Part shown: positions 1 through 12,114 of the stretch, piece after piece | How the letters are laid out: every line of letters begins with the position of its first letter | How positions within the stretch are numbered: the first letter of the stretch is position 1 | Origin: Adiantum capillus-veneris | Lineage: Eukaryota; Streptophyta; Polypodiopsida; Polypodiales; Pteridaceae | Assembly: GCA_014529385.2 (NCBI GenBank) | Contig: CM043969.1 | Span: forward strand, 35,909,446 to 35,973,445 | Length of the DNA stretch: 64,000 nucleotides | Reading direction: 5' to 3' | Position numbers and translations under genes: made by a program | The notes under the pieces: model-generated | Seen by the model: only the letters and a program-made list of their open reading frames with translations | What the model was told of the DNA's origin: nothing | Databases searched by the model: none

Positions 1-124
1 ATTTCTAGATAGATAGCACCTCAAAATCCATTTTGAAACTCTTGACATAATTCAAGGAAAATGGTCACTTAACAGGACATAAAAGTGTCCCTGGACATAA
101 AAGTGTCCCATTACCAACCTAGTG
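1..124 (+). mobile_element. Right end of a TTAA-target element (copy cut by window edge)
   Basis: This stretch matches the right end of the complete 1,342 bp element at 40129-41470, in the same orientation. It includes two copies of the near-palindrome GGACATAAAAGTGTCC and the terminal motif ending ACCAACCTAGTG. It is followed directly by TTAA (125-128), the same target as the complete copy. No coding sequence is visible. The left part of the copy lies outside the window. Confidence 0.75.
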
Positions 125-128
125 TTAA

Positions 129-804
129 GGAACACCATCCCCTCACTAGGATACACCTGTCCCTACGCTTCTACACTCAAAACCCTCACTCTAAACCCGT
201 CTGCAAAAAACGCATAGGATGACAGAGCAGAATTTTGAAAGTGCCCAAAACTGAAATTTATGAGTACCTATGCATAGCTTATGTCGCCACGATTCTATAG
301 ACCACCAACAGACAGAAAACAGACATTGTTTGATACACTTACGGCCACAAATAGCTCGTAGATGCATGGGTGTGTGCGCTTCGTCTCGCGTGGAATGCTT
401 GGCGTTGCCGCATAGCTCTCCTCGAGCCTACAACAATGGTGTAGTCGGATCTCCAATGTGTTGAGCGAGCTGGGTGTAGCGAGAGGATAAAGCTCACGCT
501 CACTCTCTTTCTCTCTCTCACACAGCAGCACTTTGAAAGTTTTGATTATGAAAGTTAAGTCTTCTTTACAAACTGACCTAGGTACCTTATATACTAAGGC
601 TACCTTAGGTTTAACCAAAAATGGGGTTTAAAGGGTCAAATGGCTTTGTATTTACAATCTAGAAGTGCCATTGCACCCCGCCTTCTGAAACTAGAATAAC
701 TACTCATTACAAATGACGTTTATAGCCATAATCCGCAGCATTTCATAACTCGCAAAAGATATTAAGACTTTGGTACAAAACTTGAGTTATGTTGTGTTTT
801 TGAC
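129..804. other. Unassigned spacer between two TTAA-element fragments
   Basis: About 680 bp with no recognisable gene or domain; open frames here are short and unlike known proteins. A TATA-like string (TATATAAGG on the minus strand, near 580-590) and a CT-rich tract near 500-525 could be remnants of a retrotransposon LTR promoter reading leftward. I see no partner LTR in the window. Confidence 0.4.
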
Positions 805-1544
805 CCAGCAGTCAACAAGCAAGTATAACTTTCTCAGTATTGCTAGTTTCTTAGGCTAATTGTGTGTATTTTGTAGGTAGTGACCATATCTAATCATAGA
901 CTACAAACTTGGCTAGATATTGAGTAGTTTCTATGGGTTTCTAGAGGTCATAATGCTAAACCCAGTTTTTTCATGTTTGCTATATTTAGCACTTTATCAT
1001 TGCCCACAAGGTTCCAATTGTAAGATATCCATTATCCTTTTGACATGCTCCATGGCTCCTTTTGAATCCAGAGGCCCAAAGGGAACTAAGAAAACATGTA
1101 TATAGTATCTGTATTGAGCGTGACTATAGAAACTTTGATGATAGGTCCGCAAAATGGAAAAAATGTAACTTTTTTTTACCTATTTTTTTTGCCCAAAAAC
1201 AAATACGTGAGGTAAAAGCAACCATATGTTTTGGTCACCAACCCATTGAAGCTAACGGGGCATTTTATCCCATGTCCTACAAAAATCTCCACTCTTATTT
1301 ATATGCAATCAATTGTAAGAAATTGTTGTTTTGGGCAAAATGCACTGGTCCATCAACTTTGGAGGCTTGTAGTGACCAAGGGATGAGAAAAATTACAAGT
1401 TTCTCATTTTTTCCATATGTAGTAGTTATTGAACTATAAGCTCATGACAGGATTTTTCAAAATGAGTGGATCTACTATGGTTTTGGAAATTTTTCCCAAA
1501 ACCCTGAAAGGACACTTTTATGTCCTGTTAGGTTACCATTCGTG
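805..1544 (-). mobile_element. Inverted, truncated copy of the TTAA-target element
   Basis: Reverse-complement similarity to 40129 through about 40860. Shared landmarks include the AGGACACTTTTATGTCCT palindrome and the phrase around CATGCTCCATGGCTCC. The outer end reads GGTTACCATTCGTG, a mutated form of the terminal repeat, and is followed by TTAA (1545-1548) and then satellite sequence. The inner end fades near 805, so the copy lacks its other terminus. An open frame at 1062-1439 inside it has no recognisable domain and looks fortuitous. Confidence 0.7.
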
Positions 1545-1548
1545 TTAA

Positions 1549-2159
1549 AGGTCCACCATTTTTCCAAGCTAGCTCTATTGAATAGTCCTATCTCTAGTGT
1601 TTGAAGGTCATATTGTGAATGGAGTGTAGCTACTAGATTTACTACCATGGATGGTTTGGAGGAGAGGTACACCACTTGTCCAACCTACTATCCATTGTGT
1701 TCTAGAGGTTTTAGCCGAGGTTGGTTTGAAGGTCCACCAATTGTCCAAGCTATATAAATTGCACACAGATATCTCTATTGTTTCAAATTCAATGTGTGAA
1801 TAGAATGTAGCTACTTTGTTTACTACGATGGATGGTTTGGAGAAAAGCTCCACCACTTGTCGAACCTACTATCCATTGTGTTATTGAGGTTTTAGTGCAT
1901 GGTGGTTTCGAGGTGGACCATCTGTTTAAGCTATCTCTAATGTTTCAAGGTCAATGTGTGAATGGAGTGTAGCTACTATCTCTATTACCATGGATGGTTT
2001 GGGGCATAGGTCCACAACTTGTGCAACCTATTATCCCTTGTGTTATGGTGGATTTAGCCAAAGGTTGTTTAAAGGTCCACCACATTTTCAAGCTGGATCT
2101 ATTCACAATAGTTGTATCTCTATTTTTTGAAGGTCAATGTGTGAATGCAGTGCATCTAG
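1549..2159 (+). repeat. Satellite array, first segment
   Basis: Degenerate head-to-tail units sharing landmarks such as GGTCCACCACCTGTCCAAGC, AATGGAGTGTAGCTACTA, TACCATGGATGGTTTGGGG and CCATTGTGTTATGGAGG. It is the left arm of the array interrupted by element 1: the last bases GCATCTAG continue after the element as CTAGTATGTTTACTACC, restoring a normal unit. Confidence 0.9.
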
Positions 2160-4706
2160 TGATAGCCGTTTTTTGGCTCACCGTAATTTCCATATTAAGT
2201 TAACCCACCCTACCAAAATCATCCAAACACTGTGGCTATCCCTACCATTTCACTGTATATAGGTGTGGGTGAGTTAGGGGACTTTTCCCATATCTTCTTA
2301 AAAACCCTTAATTAGCTAGTCATTCGCCTAGTTGTGCCAAAAAAAATAAAATAAAAAAATATTATGGCCCATTTGTGTGTAAATATTCCATTGTATATAG
2401 GGCCTAAATAAAAGTATTTTTCATAATTATTTTGGTATTTATTTAAATATTCTACCTATGGTGTGTTATTTATGCTATGTACATTGACTCACCATTACCA
2501 TATTTTTTCTTACCATTTTGCATACTCTTTATTCCATATAAAAAAATTTCATGCAAGCTTCTCTTATTTTTGGTGTAACTCCATCCTAACAAAAATCCAA
2601 AGAAACTTGTTCTATTTATGTGTATATTTTTTCACTATTGTGATTTTTTCCTTCCTACCTCTATTCTTTATTGCTCTCATAAATTAGACCACCAAAAATA
2701 TTCATCCTTTTATGATAGACTTATAATGAGAGAGATTTATTTTGACCCCTTTATATTTTTTCCACCTATATTATTTATATTTGACATGTACATATTTTTT
2801 AGACCCCTCAATATTTGATTTTCTTAGTTGTACTATTCATTTATATCATGATCTCAACAATATCTTCAATTATAGACCTACCAAATAAGGTCAAGGGTAT
2901 GTGGAATGCATGTATGTACCATGGGGATCTCACTCTTGGAGGTATTCAAAAGAATCATCCAAAGAACGACCTCACAAGGACCTTGTGCAGTGGAAAAAAA
3001 AATCGGTTTTTTTGAATTTTTAAAGATCACATGTTCCCCGAATTTGGAAAGGTGATACAAACAAAAGTTGTAGCTCGTGAGCTGAACTTTTACCTTAAAT
3101 TTTTTCATATTTTTTTGAGCTACGAGCTGTGAGATATGATTTTATTGGTGGACCCCAATTTGCCCATGCTATGCAGCCACACTCCCTCTTCCACTTTATC
3201 ATTTTTCTCTTTCACACACACTCCTCCCTCTCCTTCCCGCTCCCAAACCTGCAACTCCCATGTCCTAATTCACGCTCTTCACCATTGCCACATCTCTCAC
3301 ACCTCCATAGCGTTCATCCTCCATTTCTACACCCTATGTGTCCCCCTTTGCCTCTACATATATGTCCAGATTACCATACTCTCTTCAGCTTTGTAAAGAA
3401 CTTCAAAAAATCAGCAAAAATCCAAGGATAACCTCTGCAAATGAAGGCTTTTATCATGAATTTTCCAAGGTTTGAAGATAACATAGCTTCATCGACACGC
3501 GCTACTTCGCCATGCTGACCGCTTCTTCTTCCGGTGCTGTAAAGATGTGAATGTCAAAGCTTCAACCTCTCTTTACAAGCTCATCCCTTCTCTAACTTTT
3601 CTCATCATATATCTCACCATTTGGTGAATGATTTTGTAAATATTATTTAGTGATAATTACTAACTACTAACCACTAACCTTATTGTAAAATGCAGCCTCT
3701 ACTAGAGTAGGCACTCCCAAATTATTCACTCAATCCTGTTTCCTTTCATCCTCAATAATTCTCTTCCCTTGGGCCCACATCCATGTGACTCAAAGGACAA
3801 GAGAGACCCACCCTTATTAAAAAAAATAAAAATATGCATAATCTTTTATTCCTTCAAATAAACTTGATTAGGCCTAATCCTAATCGGAGCTTCTAAAACC
3901 TATAAATAGAGCCCTTCTCTCCCTTGTAAATCATCACATGATCACACTACACCACACCATTCTCAACACATAACACACCACTCTTCAGGCCTAGTTGTGT
4001 AGAGTGTGTGCATCGTGAGTGCTCTATTCCATCATTACACATAGGTGCATGGAGAAGCTTGAAGTTAGTTATGCCATCTAGAGGAGTGGAGTGTAGGCCA
4101 TACTCTTCACCACACTTGTAGCCTACTCTTGTGCATAAATAAGATTTATAGTTTTGGGTGCAATTGTATGCTGCAACTACGACTCTTCTCTCCAAATTGA
4201 CTTGATAAGTTGGCTCGTCAGGTGGTTGAAGGTACATTGTCCTTGAAGTTTGTTGTGCCATTTCATACTTGGTGGTTTGAGGGCTTGTTGAATTGTTTGC
4301 CTAAAAGGTGAATTCTAAGAGGGTGCTTGGTGAGAGGGTTCCCGTGACCCTAAGACAATTTTGGTATTGGCAACAAGGTCAGGTTTTGTGTTGTCTCTCT
4401 ATTTCTCATCAAGCTTTGTGAGCATCTAGTCTTTAACGATAAGACTGAGCTGCTCAAGTTCATTTGTGCTCTTTACCTCTCTCTGGCGTGGTGAATGTTT
4501 GTGTTTGGTGTGTGTGGCTATCTTGCATTCCCCTCTCTTTGTGCATTTGAGTACAAGGAGATATCACATGCATCCTAGTTCGCATCTACAACTAGGTGGT
4601 GCCCCTTTTTTTGTTTGGTTTCTCGCTCTGGGTTGTTGCTGTCTCTGATTGTGCTAGAAGGGTGTTTAGAGGCCGCTCTTCTTGTTGCCCGCCCCTAACC
4701 GCCTCA
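2160..4706 (+). repeat. 5' LTR of element 1
   Basis: Starts TGATAGCCG and ends CCGCCTCA, giving the canonical TG...CA. It matches 10533-12114 over most of its length. It keeps two blocks missing from the 3' LTR: about 130 bp near 2630-2760 and about 0.9 kb near 3723-4600. The second block contains the TATA box. Small open frames inside it are not genes. Confidence 0.92.
3901..3909 (+). promoter_or_regulatory. TATA box of element 1 LTR promoter
   Basis: TATAAATAG lies within the 5' LTR and is followed by a pyrimidine-rich start region. This block is deleted from the 3' LTR, so only the 5' LTR could drive transcription. Confidence 0.6.
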
Positions 4707-4709
4707 AAT

Positions 4710-4723
4710 TGGCGCCCCCACGG
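4710..4723 (+). other. Primer binding site of element 1
   Basis: TGGCGCCCCCACGG begins three bases after the LTR end. The TGG start fits pairing with a tRNA 3' CCA end. It closely resembles the site in element 2 (TGGTGCCCCCACGG), so the two families probably use the same or a similar primer. Which tRNA is used was not determined. Confidence 0.7.
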
Positions 4724-5320
4724 AGGACGGCTTGTGTATGCTTTGTGTAAGCTCAACCTTTAGCATAATGAAGTAGCTTGCATGAATCAAGAGAACTTGT
4801 ATGATCCCTTCATTCCCATTTTAAGGCAAAAGGTACACATAATTGCTAGTACTAAGTTGCAATTTCAACGTGTAATTTGTAGAATTTTAGGTCCTCTTAG
4901 GTTGGCAAAGATAAACGCATCAGTAAATCCTTTTATTTTGCCTCTCATTAGGTACGACCTTAGTTTGGAGGTCTATATTTTTGTTTTGTTTTAAGCATAA
5001 GTTCATGCATAGACAATGGATAATGGCCCAAGAATAGAGGTTTTCCCCTTTCATTTCACTCCACACATTAGAATAAACATTGTAATTAGTAGAAAAATCC
5101 ATTTTCAACAACGTATGGTGTTCATGTTTGGTGCCCAAAGAGTAGGAGAAATTCTCGCATCACCAAACCTTGTCATCCTGCCTCTTATTGATTATCATAG
5201 GTCATTTGATGTGAATATTTTTATTTTGTTGTAGAATAGATTGCAATTTAGAAAACATTATTGTTCAAATTTTTCTAAGAAAGAAAAACAAAAACGTGTT
5301 GTCACTTTGAAACCGTTTTA
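4724..5320 (+). repeat. Untranslated leader of element 1 with an imperfect duplication
   Basis: No gene is seen between the primer site and gag. Two stretches of about 200 bp (roughly 4790-4995 and 5025-5235) are similar in order. Both run from a CATTCC/CATTTC block through a CAATTTCAAC or TTTTCAACAACGT block to a TTTTGCCTCTCATTA or CCTGCCTCTTATTGA block and a T-rich end, suggesting an old direct duplication. Confidence 0.45.
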
Positions 5321-6958
5321 ATGGAGGCCTTTGGAGAGCCTAGAGAGGATGCAGAATTATTTTTAGCACATTTCAAGATGTCTTGTCGTATCAAGAGGAT
5401 AGTAACTGATCGAGAATGCGTAGAGATGTTTGAAGTGGTCCTTAGGAAAGATGCTAGCACTTGGTTTGACTCGTTTCCTGAGGAAGTTAAAGGGAATTAC
5501 ACGGAAGTTGTGAATCATTTCAAGAGATACTTCTTTGATCCCCAAAACACTCAAAAACTATGGCAAGACATTGTTTCTCATAAGAAAAAAGACCTAGATG
5601 ACTACTACTTGTACAAGCAAGAGTTTCTATGTCTTTGGGCAGTATGGGTGAGAAATGTTGCTAACCCTGGTGATGGTGCAGAGTTCCTAAAGAAGGAGAG
5701 GTTCATAGACAGACTCTATCGTGACCTTAAGGTAAAAGTTGAGGCGGGTGTACCTGCTACCTTTGATGCAGCTGAAACTAGGGCTGCTGAGAAATATAGA
5801 AAACTCAAGTGCCTAAGGGGAGAGGTTGCAATAGAAGTTCTTAGACCCAAAGGTAAGTCACAAGCATCAACATCTAGGGAGCTTCCTGAGGTAGCGACAG
5901 AAGTGATTGAGAAGTTAAATGAATCTTTAAGAAGCTTGTCAATTCACCTTGCACAAGCTGTAGGTCCAAAGGGACAAGCAAAGAAGTCTGAAGAGCGAGA
6001 TTCACGACCTAGGAGAGTCTTGCAATGTTGGAATTGCAGTGAGTCTGGACATGGGATGTATAATTGTCCTTGGCCCCGTGGGGAGCCAGGGAGACCTAAC
6101 TTGAATTACCTAGTGATGAATGCAGGAGAAGGAACTAGTCAGCAACCACGGCTTCTACAAAGGTCAAATGGAGCAAGACCACCTCCACAAGGAGTGGAAG
6201 GAGTTCCACCTTTGCCAGACGCAAATGCGCATGTGGTAGAGGTGACAAATTCAAGAGAGGTTGACATGGAAGCAAATGGCATTCAGCGTGGCCAAGGGAA
6301 AGATAAAGAGAAAGAAGGTGTCACATCACAAAGTGAGCATGGACGAGAAAAGAAGGCAAAGGAGACCAAGGAAGCTAAGAGGACTCCACGTCGTATCAAT
6401 CTCCAAGACTTCCCTCTTGGACATGGTATGGCTCCATACAACCTATTGGAAGACATGAGAGGTAAGGGTCCTGATATCTCATGGCCTCAGTTTCTTGCAT
6501 TATGCCCACAAGCTAGGAGGGATTTAACAAAGGCAGTTAGCACTAGGAGAAAGGTAAAAGAGAGTGTGCATGTTGTAAAAATTGCACATGCTGAAATGAA
6601 TGAGGATATTACACATGTGCTAGATTGTTACATCAAAGGAAGATTGGTTAGGAAAGGTCTAGTGGATGGGGGTGCACAAATTTGCATCATGATAGAGGGA
6701 CTCATGCAAAAACTAGGCATGAACATCCATGAGACACCTGAAATTAAAGTGAAGATGGAAAACAATAGCAAAGCTAGGTGTGTAGGCATTTGTAAAAATG
6801 TCTCTGTGGAGGCCTTTGGCATTAAGAAGGCAGTGGATTTCTATGTCATGTCTACCAAAGGAAATGGTTACCCATTTATCCTAGGGAGACCATGGCTAAT
6901 GAAAATGCGCGCGAGCTTTGCAGGATTGGGAGAGTGGAAAGCTAATTTACAGGAATGA
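5321..6958 (+). pseudogene. Gag and protease of element 1
   Basis: A 545-residue frame. Residues about 1-180 match the retrotransposon Gag capsid region. A CX2CX4HX4C zinc knuckle starts at residue 236 (CWNCSESGHGMYNC) and is expected to bind packaged RNA. A retropepsin-like protease follows, with the catalytic motif DGGA at residue 449 in place of the usual D(S/T)GA, and the flap-side ILGRPW motif near the end. In the related element 2, Gag, protease and polymerase share one frame. Here the frame breaks near 6905-6958, so this copy would stop before the polymerase. Confidence 0.88.
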
Positions 6959-8375
6959 CAATCATAAGAAGGTTGTCTTTGACATGAAGGAGCAATGCCA
7001 AGAGGAGCTCCATGAAGAATCATCTCAAAGTGAGACGGAGGAACACTGGACCGATAGCACTTCAGAAGGAGAAAGTATCGGCAGCATTACTGAAGAGGAG
7101 ACTTCCATCGAAGTCATGGGGGTAAGGTTTAATCCAAACAACCAAGAGACCTCTTGCCCAGGTTTGGAAGAGGTAGGTTCCCAAGAAAACCAAAAAGTGG
7201 AAGATGAAAGAATGCTAGAAGGTATTGTATCTACAACACTTACAAAGGATGAAAGAGAGGATATCAAAGGTGTGTTAAGGAAATTTCCCAGGCTTTTCGC
7301 TAAAGACTACACCGATGTGCGTGGAGTAGAGTTTGTTCAACACAAAATTGAGTTGAAGCCAGAGGCCACACCTAACGCTCAAAAGCTACGAAGGCTAGGA
7401 GTCATCAAGGAGCAGGATTTACTCAAGGAGGTAAGAAAGCTTCTAGCAGCAGGTTTCATTTATCCAGTGGAGAATTCAGAGTGGGTCTCTCCCATTGTTG
7501 TCACTCCTAAGGAAAATGGCAAGTGGAGGGTTTGTGTGGATTACCGTCCACTCAATGAGGCAACAAAAAGAGATCACTTTTCCCTCCCATTTCAAGATGA
7601 GATACTAAATGAGGTAGCTGGTCATGAGAAGTACACTGTGTGTGATGGCTACTCGGGTTACTTTCAAATAGGTATCGCATTGGAAGATCAATTAAAAAAA
7701 ACCTTCATCACTCCTTGGGGTTGTTATGATTTTAGAGTCATGCCATTTGGTCTGACAAATGCTCCTGCAACATTCCAACGTTTCATGAACATGGTGTTTC
7801 AAGCATTCTTTGGAAAGTCAATTAGGGTGTTCATTGATGATTTCTGCATTTATAGCTCAAAATCATTGCATCTACAAAGGGTAGAAGAAGGTTTAAAGAA
7901 GCTCTATGACATGGGAGGTCAACTCAATCCCGACAAGTGTCACATAGGTGAGGATGAAGTGATCTTTCTTGGTCACAAGGTTTCCTATAAAGTCATTGAG
8001 GTGGATCCTTCAAAGGCAAAGGCTCTTATTGAGTTCCCATCACCCAAGAATCTCAAAGAGGTCATCTCATTCATTCAAAAGGTGAAGTATATCTCACGCT
8101 TTATTCACTTAGCTTCGAAGTTGCTTCATCCTTTGCAAAAGTTGACACGACAAGTAGAATTTGCATGGTCTAATGAGCTTGAAGAGTACTTTTGTAACAT
8201 TAAAGTCATTTTGTCAGAGCTACCAACACTCATGCCTCCTTGTTGGGAGTACACATTCGTTGTTAGCTCTAGTGTTGGAAAGGAAACAATTGGTGCAGTT
8301 TTACTACAACAAGATCCCCACAGTACCAGGATGCGACCCATCTACTTTGCTAGTAGGGTCATGAATGCTACTTGA
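6918..8375 (+). pseudogene. Reverse transcriptase of element 1
   Basis: A 485-residue frame with the full Ty3-type reverse transcriptase: WRVCVDYRPLN, the MPFGLTNAPATFQ motif, and the active site FIDD at residues 305-308 (the F/YxDD class). RNase H begins after it. The frame ends in TGA at 8373-8375. Comparison with element 3 shows that about 17 RNase H residues are missing at this point and that the reading frame shifts, so the stop reflects a deletion rather than a natural end. The start codon given is only the first methionine in the shifted frame. Confidence 0.9.
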
Positions 8376-9961
8376 GAAAGTTTAGATGCTACTCGCTACC
8401 AAAACCTTTTGTAGTTCTCACTGCAGAAAATTTCTTTCCTTGGGTGTCATCTCAAATGAATCTTAACACCAGGATCTCAAAGTGGATTATGGAATTGCAA
8501 GAGTTCCAATACTCTTTCAAGGTAGAATATAGTTTGCGTGCACAATTGGCAGGGATCCTTACTTATAGGGTACATGAGAAGGAAATTAAGGTGCCTAAAG
8601 TAAAGACCCTACCATTGCCACCACCTAAAAGTATTCCTAATTCTTTCACCTTGTTCTTTGATGGAGCTTTTCGACGAGTCACAGGAAAAGCAGGGGGAGG
8701 GCTAGTATTGCTCAACCCAAGTGGAGAGGTGGTCATGAAAGAGAAGGTCAATCTACCAGGTTCAACTAGCAACAATGAAGCAGAATACGACACACTACTT
8801 CATGGTTTAAAGATATGCATTGGCCAAGGTATACAACGTCTCATGGTAAAAGGGGATGCACTTCTCATTGTGAAGCAAATTTTAGGCATTTGGGCATGCA
8901 AGAATGAAAGCCTAAGGACAAAAGTTCATGCCATTCGTAGATTGTTTAATATATTTGAAGAAGTACAACTATATCATATTCCTAGGAAACAAAATGAAGA
9001 TGCCGATTTACTTGCACAACAAATAGTTACATGTGTTGAGAAAGAAGTGCAGGTCATCATGGTGGCAGCAACTGTCAAGCAACCGAGATACCAGGGATTG
9101 GAGTCATTGACTCCCATTATTAGCTACATTTTGGAGGGTGAGTTTCCACAAGACTTCACGAAGGCTCAGAAGAGGAGACTCATTAAAAAGGCAAGCGCGT
9201 ATCTCTTTCTAGAAGGATCCCTCTATCAAAAAGGGAAGGATCAAGTGTGCAGAAGAGTACCAACTATCAAGGAAATTCTAGCCATTCTAAAAGGTTTGCA
9301 TGAAGAGGCATGTGGTGGTCATTTTGCCCAAGAGTTAACTGTGAAGAATATTTTGCTTGCCGGATATGTTTGGCCAAGATTGCACATTGATGTTCAACAT
9401 TGGTGTAAAAGCTGTCACAATTGTCAGATTAATGGAAACAAGCGTCTGCTACATGGTCCACGTCAGTTAGTCCTTGCAAATGGTCCATTTGAAAAATGGG
9501 GCGTTGATGCTATGGGTCCATTGCCTAGGACTAAAAATGGGAAATCGTATATCTTGGTGGCCATAGACTACATGACGAGATGGGTAGAAGCACAAAGTGC
9601 GGAAAAGGTAAATGAGAGGACAGTAAGCAAATTTGTCTACACTCACATTTGTTGTAGATTTGGCACACCTTTGGAGATTGTTTTTGATAATGGTACAGGG
9701 TTTAGAAACGGCTTGCTCACAGAGGTCTGTGAAGAACTTCAAATTCTACATCGTCATAGTACACCCTACTATCCCCAATCCAATGGTCTAGTAGAAAAAG
9801 CTAATGGTGTCATTGCAGGCATCATTAGAAAGATGGTGAGAAACAAGACAAAGTTGTGGGATGACTTCTTGGATGGTGCCTTGTGGACGTATCGAACCAC
9901 ATATAGGGAAGCCACGGAGTTTACACCATTTCACTTGGTCTATGGTCAAGAGGCTTTATAA
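8372..9961 (+). pseudogene. RNase H, archaeal-type RNase H and integrase of element 1
   Basis: The frame opens with the end of RNase H (SLPKPFVVLT...). A second RNase H domain follows, with acidic residues in FFDGAF, NNEAEY, KGDALL and EDADLLAQQ, the Tat-type archaeal RNase H. Integrase then has a zinc-binding HHCC segment (CGGHF...HWCKSCHNC) and a D,D,E core visible as WGVDAMGP, FDNGTGF and GLVEKANG. Translation stops at 9959-9961 (TAA) within the segment that reads EA(L/V)LPIE in relatives, so the C-terminal part is cut off. Confidence 0.9.
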
Positions 9962-10030
9962 CCAATTGAGCTCAGCATCCTAACAATACGACTTCATGGC
10001 AAAGCAGCACAAGATGATCAAGAAGCATGG

Positions 10031-10504
10031 ATGGATCCACTTCTTACCTTAGCTGAGGTTGAGTGGAAAAGAGAAGCAGCATACGAGTGCTACAAGAGGA
10101 AATCCACACAGGCGAAGGAGAAGCTTGACAAGAAACTAAAGGACAAAGGCATCAATGAAGGAGATCTTGTGCTAAGGTATGACAATCGACTTGACAATCG
10201 TTTTGCTGCCAAATTTGAAACTAGATGGCAAGGGCCATACATAGTTAAGAAGGATTTCAATTCAAGTTACTATAAACTTATGGACTCCAAGAAGGTAAAC
10301 GGGTATCGCTTGAAGCCTTATTTGAGTCGCCTTCTACCAAAGGATCTACCAAAGATCTCTCAAAAGGCAGCTATCTCATGTAGGTATTGTTCCGTGAAGC
10401 ATGAGTGTAACTCAAACCAAAATTCTAAGGGACCAAACAATGAAGACCTCGTCAAGGACTGTAAAGCACTCTCTTTGGAAAAGATGCTCTATGATGGTAC
10501 ATGA
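10031..10504 (+). pseudogene. Integrase C-terminal segment of element 1
   Basis: A 157-residue stretch in the same frame as the upstream integrase, separated only by the TAA at 9959-9961. It carries the RYDNR...RWQGPYIVKK and NGYRLKPY motifs seen in elements 2 and 3, matching the GPY/F-type integrase end. It ends just before the polypurine tract. Confidence 0.82.
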
Positions 10505-10519
10505 ATATACCATCATCCT

Positions 10520-10528
10520 GGGGGAGGG
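10520..10528 (+). other. Polypurine tract of element 1
   Basis: GGGGGAGGG lies four bases before the 3' LTR and is the expected plus-strand primer. The same GGGGAGGGCT arrangement precedes the LTR in elements 2 and 3. Confidence 0.8.
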
Positions 10529-10532
10529 CTAT

Positions 10533-12114
10533 TCATAGCCGTTTTTCGGCTCTCCGTAATTTCCATAGTGAGTTAACCCACCCTACCAAAATCATCCAAA
10601 CACTCTGGCTATCCCTTCCATTTCACTGTATATAGGTGTGTGTGAGTTAGGGGACTTTTCCCATATCTTCTTAAAAACCCTTAATTAGCTAGTCATTGGG
10701 CTAGTTGTGCCAAAAAAAATAAAATAAAAAAATATTATGGCCCATTTGTGTGTAAATATTCCATTGTATATAGGGCCTAAATAAAAGTATTTTTCATAAT
10801 TATTTTGGTATTTATTTAAATATTCTACCTATGGTGTGTATTTATGCTATGTACATTGACTCACCATTACCATATTTTTTCTTACCATTTTGCATACTCT
10901 TTATTCCATATAAAAAAATTTCATGCAAGCTTCTCTTATTTTTGGTGTAACTCCATCCTAACAAAAATCCAAAAAAACTAGTTCTATTTATGTGTATATT
11001 TTGATATTTTTTCCACCTATATTATTTATATTTGACATGTACATATTTTTTAGACCCCTCAATATTTGGTTTTCTTAGTTGTACTATTCATTTATATCAT
11101 GATCTCAACAATATCTTCAATTATAGACCTACCAAATAAGGTCAAGGGTATGTGGAATGCATGCATGCACCATGGGGATCTCACTCTTGGAGGTATTCAA
11201 AAGAATCATCCAAAGAACGACCTCACAAGGACCTTGTGCAATGGGAAAAACAGTCGGTTCTTTTGAATTTTTAAAGATCACATGATCCCCGAATTTGGAA
11301 AGGTGATACAAACAAAAGTTGTAGGCCGTGAGCTAAACTTTTACCTCAAATTTTTTCATATTTTTTTGAGCTACGATCTGTGAGCTATGATTTTATTGGT
11401 GGACCCCAGTTTGCCCATGCTATGCAGCCACACTCCCTCTTCCACTTTATCATTTTCCTCTTTCACACACACTTCTCCCTCTCCTTCCCGCTCCCAAACC
11501 TGCAACTCCCATGTCCTAATTCACGTTCTTCACCATTGCCATATCTCTCACACCTCCATAGCCTTCATCCTCCATTTCTACACCCTATGTGTCCCCCTTT
11601 CTCTCTACATATATGTCCAGTTACCATACTCTCTTCAGCTTTGTAAAGAACTTCAAAAAATCAGCAAAAATCCAAGGATAACCTCTGCAAATGAAGGCTT
11701 TTATCATGAATTTTCCAAGGTTTGAAGATAACATAGCTTCATCGACACGCGCTACTTCGCCATGCTGACCGCTTCGTCTTCCGGTGCTGTAAAGATGTGA
11801 ATGTCAAAGCTTCAACCTCTCTTTACAAGCTCATCCCTTCTCTAACTTTTCTCATCATATATCTCACCATTTGGTGAATGATTTTGTAAATATTGTTTAG
11901 TGATAATTACTAACTACTAACCACTAACCTTATTGTAAAATGCAGCCTCTACTAGAGTAGGCACTCCCAAATTATGCTCCTTTTCTTATTTGGTTTCTGG
12001 CTGTGGGTTGTTGTTGTCTCTGATTGTGCTTGCCCCAGCCCCAATTGAGCAGCACGGGAGCCTCGAAGGGTGTTTAGAGGCCGATCTTCTTGTTACCCGC
12101 CCCGGACCGCCTCA
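10533..12114 (+). repeat. 3' LTR of element 1, internally deleted
   Basis: Matches the 5' LTR but starts TC rather than TG (a point change) and ends CCGCCTCA. Two blocks are absent relative to the 5' copy, including the whole TATA region (the junction reads CCCAAATTATGCTCC near 11970-11982). CTAG follows at 12115-12118. Confidence 0.9.

Larger units (their letters stand above)
2160..12114 (+). mobile_element. Ty3/gypsy retrotransposon, element 1 (Tat-like, dual RNase H)
   Basis: A 9,955 bp element flanked by the 4-bp target duplication CTAG (2156-2159 and 12115-12118) inside the satellite. The order is LTR, primer site, leader, gag with zinc knuckle, protease, reverse transcriptase, RNase H, a second archaeal-type RNase H, integrase, polypurine tract, LTR. 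The second RNase H between RNase H and integrase is the known hallmark of the plant Tat/Ogre group. Frame changes near 6918 and 8375 and a stop at 9959-9961 make this copy defective. The 3' LTR is about 1 kb shorter than the 5' LTR. Confidence 0.93.

Noticed and set aside
1062-1439. 125-residue frame
   Set aside because: Lies inside a truncated TTAA-element copy on the opposite strand and is not preserved in the complete copy at 40129-41470.
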